A DNA stretch of 17,967 nt. Source: JBDROU01 sp043809745 [NCBI: bacterium]. GTDB lineage: Bacteria; Elusimicrobiota; JBDRMW01. Made by a program: the position numbers and the translations under genes. Below the pieces are notes generated by a model, which saw only the letters and a list, made by a program, of their open reading frames with translations, had not been told where the DNA came from and made no database searches. Shown here piece by piece: positions 1-6,690 of the stretch. How positions within the stretch are numbered: position 1 is the first letter of the stretch; every line of letters begins with the position of its first letter. The DNA is taken from assembly GCA_043809745.1 (NCBI GenBank), contig JBDROU010000021.1, forward strand, positions 1 to 17,967, given 5' to 3'.

Positions 1-128
1 CTTAAACGTCTTTATATTTGGACTTTAACGGCTTTACTTCATACACTCTGCCTGTTCTTTTCCATGCTACTATAAAACTAGCCCTGGAAAATAGCCCTTT
101 TACCTTTTCTCCGTGTCCACCAAATCGG

Positions 129-150
129 GGGAAGATTGGCGCCAATTCCC
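129..150. terminator. GC-rich hairpin, possible terminator of an upstream gene
   Basis: GGGA, a two-base AG bulge, the perfect 12-bp palindrome ATTGGCGCCAAT (135-146), then TCCC can fold into one stem. Only three T follow directly (151-153), with a looser T-run at 161-164. It could therefore be a weak intrinsic terminator for a gene upstream of the window, or an operator-like palindrome. The dyad is seen directly; the function is inferred. Confidence 0.35.
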
Positions 151-172
151 TTTACAATAATTTTACATAAAA

Positions 173-209
173 TTAACATTTCCATTATATGAATAAGATA
201 TAATATAAT
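173..209 (+). promoter_or_regulatory. Candidate promoter of the glycoside hydrolase-PorV unit
   Basis: Two overlapping perfect TATAAT boxes lie at 199-204 and 204-209, about 65 bases before the start codon. The best upstream element is TTAACA at 173-178, but its spacing to the first TATAAT is 20 bases, which is long. The surrounding DNA is very AT-rich, so a chance match is possible. Confidence 0.3.
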
Positions 210-271
210 AAAGAACTTAAAATTGGAACTTATGCGTAATTATTTTGTTACATAATAAAAGGGTAAATATA

Positions 272-3200
272 ATGAGATTAACAGCTAAAACTACTACTAA
301 TAGTTTAGTTAGTGTTATCTTTATCGCCGCGCTTACCTTTATAGGGTGGGTAACGCCCGCGTTTGGTGATACGATCCTACATAATTTATATAGCGATAGC
401 GGCATAATACAGGATTCTGAAGTTTTTGTATGGGAGAATGATAATAATTCTGCAGATGATTTTGCAGAGGTTAGTGATGCATCTGCACCTGAAGGGGATA
501 AGGTATTTCAGTTTAATGTAAATTCCGCTTGGGGTGGCTGGGGTATATTCTTTAAGAACTCAACAATAGATCTTTCAGGAGCAGCATCAGGTAATTTGGT
601 TTTCTGGGTAAAAACACCTGTAAAATTAAAGATAGAGATGCAGGAAACCGGAGTATCAGGAGCAAAAAGTGCTGTATATCTTAATTCCTATGGCTGGAAC
701 GGGACCAATACCTGGCAGGAAATTACGATTCCCTTGCAGGATTTTCTAAATAAACCGCTTAACTCGACAGCGATTTACAGTCCTTTTATGATAACGGTTG
801 AGCAAACCGCATCGTTTTCTATTGATCATGTTCGTATTACAGATGTAGGTGATCCAGTAGATCCTCCAGTAGATCCCCCAGTAGAGCCTCCTGTAGAGCC
901 TCCTGTAGATACTTTAACACCTGTATTACCATATAATCTTTATAGTGATGACGGAATCCCTCAAGATTCTGAAGTTTATGTGTGGGAAGCAGATGGTGAT
1001 TCTTTAGGAGATTTTGCAGAAGTCAGCGATCCGTCTGCTCCTGAAGGTGATAAGGTTCATAGATTTAATGTAGATTCCGCCTGGGGCGGTTGGGGTTTAT
1101 TTTTTTTAGATAAAAAACTAAATCTTTCAGAGTCAGCATCAGGCAATTTGGTTTTTTGGGTAAAAACACCTGTAAAATTAAAGATAGAGATGCAGGAAAA
1201 CGGAGCATCAGGAACGAAAAGTGCCGTATATCTTGATTCTTATGGCTGGGACGGAACTGATAACTGGCAGGAAATAACAATTCCTTTACAGGATTTTCTG
1301 AACAAACCGCTTGACGCGACAACCATTTATAGTCCTTTTATGATATCGGTTGAGCAAACCGCATCATTTTCTATAGATCATGTTCGTATTACAGACGGTA
1401 GTGATACGGTAGATCCTCCCGTAGATCCTGTAGACCCCGTGGATCCGGTAGTTCCCATAATTCCTCCGATTATACCGGAATCAGGTCAATCATTTCTATA
1501 TAACATATATACTGACAACGGAATCCCTCAAGGTTCTGATGTTTTTGTATGGGAAGCAGATGGGGATTCTTCAGGAGATTTTGCGGAAGTCAGTGATCCA
1601 TCTGCGCCTGAAGGTAATAAGGTTCATAGATTTAATGTTGATTCTGCCTGGGGCGGTTGGGGAGTATTCTATGCAACTGATCCGGATAATCAAACCGTAG
1701 ACTTTTCAAGTTATGTTACTGGGAATTTGATATTTTGGATAAAAACGCCGGTCAAACTCAAAATAGAGATGCAGGAAACAGGAGCATCCGGAACAAAAAG
1801 CACCGTATATCTTGATTCTTATGATTGGGATGGGACCAATACCTGGCAGGAAATTAAGATTCCCTTACAGGATTTTCTAAATAAACCGCTTGACGCAACA
1901 GCTATATACAGTCCTTTTATGATATCTGCGGAACAAACAGCAGAATTTTCTGTAGATTATGTGCGTATAGTAAGCCCGCCGGTTCATGATGGCGCCACTA
2001 AAGTCGAAATTCAAGATAACAAGTTTTTTGTTAACGGCCAGCCTTTTAAAGTAAAAGGAGTGAATACTAATTTCACGCCGGTTGGAAAAAATCCGTTATA
2101 TTATGATTGGACTGTTGATAAGAGAAATTATGAGATTGACATTGAACTTCTTAAAGCTATTGGCGCTAACGTTGTTCGTATCTATAACATACCTTCGAAT
2201 CAAGAAGCGCTTCTAAAGTTCTATGAACAAGGTATTTATATGATTCTTACTTTCCCTGTTGGCGAAGATGATATTAATAACAAACCAGACATGATATACA
2301 GATACTTAAGTTTTGTAAGCGATTGGATGAATCATCCCGCTGTTCTCGCGTGGTGTATAGGCAATGAGGTTGATTATTGGTACGGTTACAATGATGCACA
2401 AAAAGCTGAATGGTTTTCGCTGTTAAACGAGTGTGCCAAACAAAGTCATCTGTTTGAAACTTCAGCAGGGATTACGCCGCATCCTGTAACAACCGCTAAT
2501 TCAGGTATTGAAGAAATCGGAGTTCACGCTCTTAAATCTGATGATGTGAATATGCCGAATCTTGATTTCTGGTCTATTCAAACATATCGCGGAAGCGGTT
2601 TTGGGAATCTCTTTGATGATTATAAATCCCGTTCGTCAAAGCCGTTACTTATAAGCGAGTTCGGGTGTGATGCCTGGGACGGCACTAAGGGAGTTGAAGA
2701 TCAGCTAACTCAGAATCAATTTATAGCAAGTCAGTGGAATGAAATAGCAGCTCAGGTATCATCAGATACTAACCCTGGAGGGATCTGTATGGGGGGTATA
2801 CTCTTCCAGTGGAGGGACGGGTGGTTCAAGTATGAACCGGGCGCTCTGGATGAACATAATACTGAACAAAGTTGGATGAATTATTATTATCCGGATCCGT
2901 ATATGAATGAGGAGTGGTGGGGTATTATAGGTATAAATGCTGTAGATCCAACCTCAAGGGATTTAAGGGAAGCTTTTTATACTTTGATGGGCACAGATTA
3001 TTGGAGGGATGAACCGTTTACTAAAAAACCGAAAGTAACACTCAATTATTGGATAGCAGGATCGGATACTAAATTAACCGCTGATTTTGAAGGTATATTT
3101 TCTAAAGTCAGAAGCAGGTTTAACCCTATTCCTATTTCGCAAGATTCTGTGCAGACCGAAGGAGTTATATTTAATCAGTTAATTATCGGCGCAAGTGTTG

Positions 3201-4144
3201 TTGACGGAGGTTCAATTAATACTGGTGAGGTAGCGATCCCCCGCTATGAGCTGGTGCCGCCGGCTGGTGTTGATAAGCCCGGGATCAGTTATTTTATAGA
3301 GGTGACAGATGAGTTTAATAGAAAAACATATTTTGGGAAAAGCGGGGAACAAAAGACATACCCTGAATTTGCTGAAATGATATTTATTCCTATCTCACTA
3401 AGCTTAACAAAAACCGTATCCTCCTCCGGCGGTACTTTAATTTTTCCCGACGGTTCTACTAAAGACGGGGAAATCACATTTATTATTCCGGAAGGAGCTG
3501 TGGACGGGAATGTAGAAATTATGGTGGAGATGCTGGATCCGACCAGCCTGCACAAAGGCCCTTCTTTCGCAAAAAGCGAATACCCGATAATGGCTTATAG
3601 ATTATCGCCTAAAGGTTTAAAGTTCAAGAAACCTATAACAGTAAGTCTTCTTTACTTTGATGGTGATCAACCGCTTGCGCAGAAGCATCCTGTAGAGCCG
3701 GTCGCATATAACGAGGAGCAATACGGTGTTTTATTATTAAATGAGTCAAAAAATGAGTGGCAGTTATTGGAGCGCAACGAAATAACTGTAGATAAAGAAA
3801 ATAATTTGGTTACTTTTCAAACAGATCACTTTTCAATTTTTGGGGTATTCCCGCTGGGCGACATTACCACATTAACATCAGTATCATACAAACCTACCCA
3901 GAAAATAATTACGCCAAACGGCGACGGATACAATGATTTCTTGCTGTTCAATAATTTGGAAGGAAAGGGTGTAGAAATAAAAATATTTAATATCGCCGGA
4001 AAAAAAATACGCTCGATTAACCATGAGCCATATCAATGGGACGGCAAGGATGATGATGGAAACTTTGCTGAGATAGGTGTATACATTTATCAGTTTAAGG
4101 TTGAAGGCAAAAGAATAAACGGGATGATAGGTGTCGCCAGATAA
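272..4144 (+). CDS. Secreted multi-modular glycoside hydrolase with T9SS-like C-terminal domain
   Basis: This is a 1290-residue exported enzyme predicted to cleave or transfer glycans. The ATG at 272 is chosen because AAAGGG (258-263) lies 8 bases before it; a TTG at 245 in the same frame lacks this. A signal peptide covers residues 1-32 (basic N-region, hydrophobic core, cleavage after PAFG). Three near-identical beta-sandwich modules of about 155 residues follow, separated by Pro/Asp/Glu-rich linkers. They resemble CBM11/CBM30-like galactose-binding folds (WQEITIPLQDF). A TIM barrel spans about 578-940, with FFVNGQPFKVKGVN at its start, GNEV carrying the likely acid/base Glu699, and LLISEFG carrying the likely nucleophile Glu796, as in clan GH-A (GH2-, GH5- or GH72-like). 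A ZU5-like domain covers about 1049-1190. The C-terminus (about 1205-1290) has TPNGDGYND, WDGKDDDG and a final basic strand, as in CHU_C/T9SS type B sorting domains. The substrate is unknown; a beta-glucan is only a guess. Confidence 0.85.
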   Translation: MRLTAKTTTNSLVSVIFIAALTFIGWVTPAFGDTILHNLYSDSGIIQDSEVFVWENDNNSADDFAEVSDASAPEGDKVFQFNVNSAWGGWGIFFKNSTIDLSGAASGNLVFWVKTPVKLKIEMQETGVSGAKSAVYLNSYGWNGTNTWQEITIPLQDFLNKPLNSTAIYSPFMITVEQTASFSIDHVRITDVGDPVDPPVDPPVEPPVEPPVDTLTPVLPYNLYSDDGIPQDSEVYVWEADGDSLGDFAEVSDPSAPEGDKVHRFNVDSAWGGWGLFFLDKKLNLSESASGNLVFWVKTPVKLKIEMQENGASGTKSAVYLDSYGWDGTDNWQEITIPLQDFLNKPLDATTIYSPFMISVEQTASFSIDHVRITDGSDTVDPPVDPVDPVDPVVPIIPPIIPESGQSFLYNIYTDNGIPQGSDVFVWEADGDSSGDFAEVSDPSAPEGNKVHRFNVDSAWGGWGVFYATDPDNQTVDFSSYVTGNLIFWIKTPVKLKIEMQETGASGTKSTVYLDSYDWDGTNTWQEIKIPLQDFLNKPLDATAIYSPFMISAEQTAEFSVDYVRIVSPPVHDGATKVEIQDNKFFVNGQPFKVKGVNTNFTPVGKNPLYYDWTVDKRNYEIDIELLKAIGANVVRIYNIPSNQEALLKFYEQGIYMILTFPVGEDDINNKPDMIYRYLSFVSDWMNHPAVLAWCIGNEVDYWYGYNDAQKAEWFSLLNECAKQSHLFETSAGITPHPVTTANSGIEEIGVHALKSDDVNMPNLDFWSIQTYRGSGFGNLFDDYKSRSSKPLLISEFGCDAWDGTKGVEDQLTQNQFIASQWNEIAAQVSSDTNPGGICMGGILFQWRDGWFKYEPGALDEHNTEQSWMNYYYPDPYMNEEWWGIIGINAVDPTSRDLREAFYTLMGTDYWRDEPFTKKPKVTLNYWIAGSDTKLTADFEGIFSKVRSRFNPIPISQDSVQTEGVIFNQLIIGASVVDGGSINTGEVAIPRYELVPPAGVDKPGISYFIEVTDEFNRKTYFGKSGEQKTYPEFAEMIFIPISLSLTKTVSSSGGTLIFPDGSTKDGEITFIIPEGAVDGNVEIMVEMLDPTSLHKGPSFAKSEYPIMAYRLSPKGLKFKKPITVSLLYFDGDQPLAQKHPVEPVAYNEEQYGVLLLNESKNEWQLLERNEITVDKENNLVTFQTDHFSIFGVFPLGDITTLTSVSYKPTQKIITPNGDGYNDFLLFNNLEGKGVEIKIFNIAGKKIRSINHEPYQWDGKDDDGNFAEIGVYIYQFKVEGKRINGMIGVAR
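383..841 (+). repeat. Carbohydrate-binding-like module, copy 1 of 3
   Basis: This first 153-residue repeat unit of the glycoside hydrolase begins at NLYSD and ends at DHVRIT. Shared landmarks with the other copies are FAEVSD, SAWGGWG, FWVKTPVKLKIEMQE, WQEITIPLQDFLNKPL and IYSPFMI. It is followed by a linker (about 849-910) built of VDPP/VEPP units, encoded by a roughly 12-base tandem repeat. Confidence 0.8.
935..1393 (+). repeat. Carbohydrate-binding-like module, copy 2 of 3
   Basis: This second 153-residue unit has the same length and landmark motifs as copy 1. Many nucleotide stretches are identical or nearly so; for example, the segments encoding FWVKTPVKLKIEMQE in the two copies are almost the same. 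A DPVDPV-type linker follows before copy 3. Confidence 0.8.
1502..1972 (+). repeat. Carbohydrate-binding-like module, copy 3 of 3
   Basis: This third unit has 157 residues. It carries a four-residue longer loop around ATDPDNQTVDFSSY and is slightly more diverged (FWIKTPVKLK, DYVRIV) than copies 1 and 2 are from each other. It leads directly into the catalytic barrel through a short SPPVHDGA segment, with no Pro-rich linker. Confidence 0.8.
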
Positions 4145-4185
4145 AGAAGGCGCTGATGCAAAAAGAGGATGTAAGGAAAAATAAA

Positions 4186-5127
4186 ATGGCACGAATAATT
4201 AAAACATCACTTTTAATGCTTATATTTTTAGCGCTTGTTTCTGTTCACAGCAAGGCGGCGTTTAAAGATACCGGTTGGGGAGCCAGGCCCTCTAGTATGG
4301 GTAATGCATTCGGCGCTGTATCGGACGACGTGAACGCCGTATTTTATAATCCGGCGGGGATAGCCCAGCTGGATCAAACAGAGACCCACTTTATGTATGC
4401 GCGCAGATTCACCGGGTTAGATGATGTAAATCTGGGCTTAAATTATTTTGCGTTCGGCAAGCCGGTATCAAAATATGAAGCATGGGCTTTCAGCTGGGCG
4501 CGTTTCAGCGCTAAATCAATTTATAACGAGGATACGGTTGCGCTCTCATACTCAAGAATAGTAAGTAAAATTGAAGAAGCAGCGGGTGTTAAGGTATTTG
4601 TTGGCGGAAATATAAAATTATTGAGAAATGAATTTAAGCTGGATGATCAGTTAAGAGGGGACCCGGTGTTTGAAAAAGGCAAGCATGCTGAGGCATTTGC
4701 GGTTGATTTGGGATTGCTGCTTAAGTGGGAAAGAGAGGCGGTAGGATTATCTGTGAAAACATTGAATGAGCCTAATATAGGTTTAAAGGAGACAGAAAGA
4801 ATACCAAGGGAATACAGATTAGCTGTAAATCATATATTTGGAGATATAGGTTTGATTCAGGATGCGCATACTTCACTAGATCTCACACTTAGGGATGAAG
4901 ATTATAATGTTCATTTAGGATGGGAAAATTACTTTTTGGATAAGACCTTAAGTTTCCGGTGCGGTGGAAGCGCGCATGAATTATCAGTAGGGTTCGGCAG
5001 TTATCTCTCATTGGGAGAAGCTTTTGGCATTCAACTCGATTATGCTTTCCTTTGGCCGCTGGAATTAGAGGATACAACAGGATCACATAGGATAAGTCTG
5101 GTTACCAGATTTGGCCAGAAAAAATAA
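4186..5127 (+). CDS. PorV/UPF0164-family outer-membrane beta-barrel protein
   Basis: This is a predicted outer-membrane barrel of 313 residues. The ATG at 4186 has TAAGGA (4172-4177) 8 bases upstream and gives a compact signal peptide (MARIIKTSLLM..., cleavage near SKA). An in-frame ATG at 4156, also with a usable AAGAAGG site, would add ten charged residues and is the alternative start. After cleavage comes the family hallmark: GWGARPSSMGNAFGAV, then SDDVNAVFYNPAGIAQL. The rest alternates short polar and aromatic strands as a barrel would. In T9SS, PorV binds cargo C-terminal domains and carries them to the attachment complex. The gene directly upstream (41 bases away) encodes a protein with such a domain, so the two probably form one functional unit. 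The family also contains members with no proven secretion role, so the shuttle function is inference. Confidence 0.75.
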   Translation: MARIIKTSLLMLIFLALVSVHSKAAFKDTGWGARPSSMGNAFGAVSDDVNAVFYNPAGIAQLDQTETHFMYARRFTGLDDVNLGLNYFAFGKPVSKYEAWAFSWARFSAKSIYNEDTVALSYSRIVSKIEEAAGVKVFVGGNIKLLRNEFKLDDQLRGDPVFEKGKHAEAFAVDLGLLLKWEREAVGLSVKTLNEPNIGLKETERIPREYRLAVNHIFGDIGLIQDAHTSLDLTLRDEDYNVHLGWENYFLDKTLSFRCGGSAHELSVGFGSYLSLGEAFGIQLDYAFLWPLELEDTTGSHRISLVTRFGQKK

Positions 5128-5176
5128 GCCCTGCATCACGCGAATAAAAACCCCATACTTTTATTTAAATTTCACT

Positions 5177-5194
5177 TTTGACATCAATGTCAAA
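5177..5194. promoter_or_regulatory. Palindromic operator-like site over the -35 box
   Basis: TTTGACATCAATGTCAAA is an inverted repeat with perfect 8-bp arms and a 2-base centre. Its left arm contains the complete -35 hexamer of the promoter at 5178-5206. A protein bound here would be expected to block polymerase. The symmetry is seen directly; the regulatory role is inferred. Confidence 0.5.
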
Positions 5195-5206
5195 TTTTTG
5201 TATAGT
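5178..5206 (+). promoter_or_regulatory. Consensus sigma70-type promoter of the pgm-eno operon
   Basis: A perfect TTGACA (5178-5183), a 17-base spacer and TATAGT (5201-5206) make this the best promoter match in the window. The predicted transcription start is near 5213, only about four bases before the ATG at 5217, so the first mRNA would be almost leaderless. A TTG start at 5178 in the same frame would coincide with the -35 box and is rejected as a start codon. Confidence 0.7.
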
Positions 5207-5216
5207 GAAAATGTTT

Positions 5217-6656
5217 ATGGATAAAATTAAATTTGGAACATCAGGATGGCGGGCGATTATTGCAGATGAATTTACTTACGATAATGTCAAAATAGTCGTC
5301 CAATCAATTGCTGAATATTTAAAGAGCGAACATCTTTTAGCTAAGCCTGTTATTATAGGCAGTGATCCGCGTTTCTTATCCGAGGAGTTCATCGAACTTG
5401 CCGCCGGTGTGCTTGCCAGCAACTCAATTGAAAGTGTTATATGTCCTGTCGGCACTCCTACCCCTGTTTTAAGCTATGAGATAATATCTAAAAAAGCCGC
5501 AGGGGGCATAAATTTTACCGCCAGTCATAACCCGCCTAATTATCAAGGAATAAAGTTTTCTTCATCCTGGGGCGGACCTGCCATGCCTGATGTTACACAG
5601 TTCATTGAAAGGGAAGCAAATAGGATTTTAAGCAGCAATGAATCTGTAAATCATATGGATTTTCAACTTGCTGTTAATAAAAAGTTAGTAAGCTTCTTAA
5701 ATCCGAAGAAGAAATATCTTAAACATCTTAAAGACATATTGATGGTTAAAGCGATAAAGAAGTCTAAAGTGAAAGTAGGGCTTGATCTGTTATACAGCGC
5801 TGGGAGAGGTTATTTAGATGCTTTTTTAGATTATTATATGCCGCCGGTATTCAAATTGCATGATTATAGGGATGTGTTGTTTGGAGGCGCCGCTCCTGAC
5901 ACATCTGATCAGCAGCTTGGTTTGTTAAGAAAAACATTGCAGCAAAGGAAAGCGCAGCTCGGATTAAGTATTGATGGGGATGCTGATAGGTTTGGTATAG
6001 TTGATCAGGATGGCAGTTTAATACTGTCCAATGAATTTTTAGCAATTGTTCTAAATCATTTGGTGAAAACAAGAAAATGGAAAGGCGTGGTGGCCAGATC
6101 TGTTATGACATCGCATTTTGTTGACGCGGTCGCGAAAAAGTACGGTTTTGAAATAAAGGAAACACCTGTTGGATTTAAATATATTGCTGAGTTAATGACA
6201 CAGGAAGAATTTTTAGTAGGCGGGGAGGAATCCGGGGGCCTTACAATAAAAGGGCATGTACCTGAGAAAGACGGCATACTTGCGTGTTTGCTTGCGTTGG
6301 AGATTGTGGCGGTGGAAAAGAGCAGTTTGAGAAAAATAATCAATAATATGAGGAAAGAATTTGGTTCATTTTTGACGCGCAGGATTAATTTAAAACTTAA
6401 TGAAGAATTTTTCGAGGAATTAAAGTTCAGGCTTGACCTCCATCCGCCGACTAAGATTGGTGAATTTCATGTTAAACGTATTGTAGAAACGGATGGATTC
6501 AAATTTCTTTTGAAAGAAAACAGCTGGGTAGGAGTGAGATTTTCTGGGACCGAGCCTGTATTGCGTATATATATCGAAACAGACGAGCCAAAGAAGTTGG
6601 AGCTGCTGACTTCGCTTAGTAAAAAACTATTTACGAGAAGCGGAAAAAAGCGCTAA
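5217..6656 (+). CDS. Phosphoglucomutase/phosphomannomutase family protein (alpha-D-phosphohexomutase)
   Basis: This cytosolic enzyme of 479 residues interconverts hexose 1- and 6-phosphates, supplying precursors for surface polysaccharide and storage glycan. All four family signatures are present. TASHNPP holds the phosphoserine Ser103. The metal loop DGDADR is at 253-258. The sugar-specificity loop GGEESGG has Glu337 and Glu338. The phosphate-binding RFSGTEP is near 441-447. The N-terminal KFGTSGWRAII is typical of the family and fixes the start at the ATG at 5217; an ATG at 5211 is equally possible. There is no clear Shine-Dalgarno site, which agrees with a near-leaderless transcript from the promoter just upstream. 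It is followed after 22 bases by the O-antigen ligase gene, in line with a role in glycan supply. Whether glucose, mannose or glucosamine phosphate is preferred cannot be told from these motifs. Confidence 0.9.
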   Translation: MDKIKFGTSGWRAIIADEFTYDNVKIVVQSIAEYLKSEHLLAKPVIIGSDPRFLSEEFIELAAGVLASNSIESVICPVGTPTPVLSYEIISKKAAGGINFTASHNPPNYQGIKFSSSWGGPAMPDVTQFIEREANRILSSNESVNHMDFQLAVNKKLVSFLNPKKKYLKHLKDILMVKAIKKSKVKVGLDLLYSAGRGYLDAFLDYYMPPVFKLHDYRDVLFGGAAPDTSDQQLGLLRKTLQQRKAQLGLSIDGDADRFGIVDQDGSLILSNEFLAIVLNHLVKTRKWKGVVARSVMTSHFVDAVAKKYGFEIKETPVGFKYIAELMTQEEFLVGGEESGGLTIKGHVPEKDGILACLLALEIVAVEKSSLRKIINNMRKEFGSFLTRRINLKLNEEFFEELKFRLDLHPPTKIGEFHVKRIVETDGFKFLLKENSWVGVRFSGTEPVLRIYIETDEPKKLELLTSLSKKLFTRSGKKR

Positions 6657-6661
6657 ATTTT

Positions 6662-6690
6662 TAGATTTAATAATCTATTTGCTAGCAAAT
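6662..6690. promoter_or_regulatory. Two adjoining inverted repeats at the ligase start
   Basis: TAGATT-TAAT-AATCTA (6662-6677) is directly followed by the perfect 14-bp palindrome ATTTGCTAGCAAAT (6677-6690). The second contains the TTG start codon of the ligase gene (6679-6681). On RNA either could form a small hairpin that hides the start; on DNA either could bind a protein. The first is AT-rich and weak as an RNA stem. Confidence 0.35.

Larger units (their letters stand above)
1..271. other. Non-coding leader region upstream of the glycoside hydrolase
   Basis: No convincing coding region is visible on either strand. The first 120 bases show nothing I can name. A GC-rich hairpin sits near 129-150 and an AT-rich promoter-like stretch near 173-209 (both listed separately). 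The only long minus-strand frame here runs into the signal-peptide region of the next gene and looks like a shadow of it. The 3' end of an upstream gene may lie just outside the window. Confidence 0.5.

Noticed and set aside
1065-1322. Minus-strand open frame within the binding modules
   Set aside because: It is a shadow of the strongly supported plus-strand gene, with no ribosome site or recognisable product.
5143-5165. Inverted repeat AATAAAA/TTTTATT after the PorV-like gene as a terminator
   Set aside because: The stem is made only of A-T pairs and no T-run follows, so it is not a credible intrinsic terminator. It may simply reflect AT richness.
5178-5216. Extended phosphohexomutase N-terminus from TTG at 5178
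   Set aside because: The TTG is the -35 box of a consensus promoter, and the family N-terminus KFGTSGWR aligns with the ATG at 5217.
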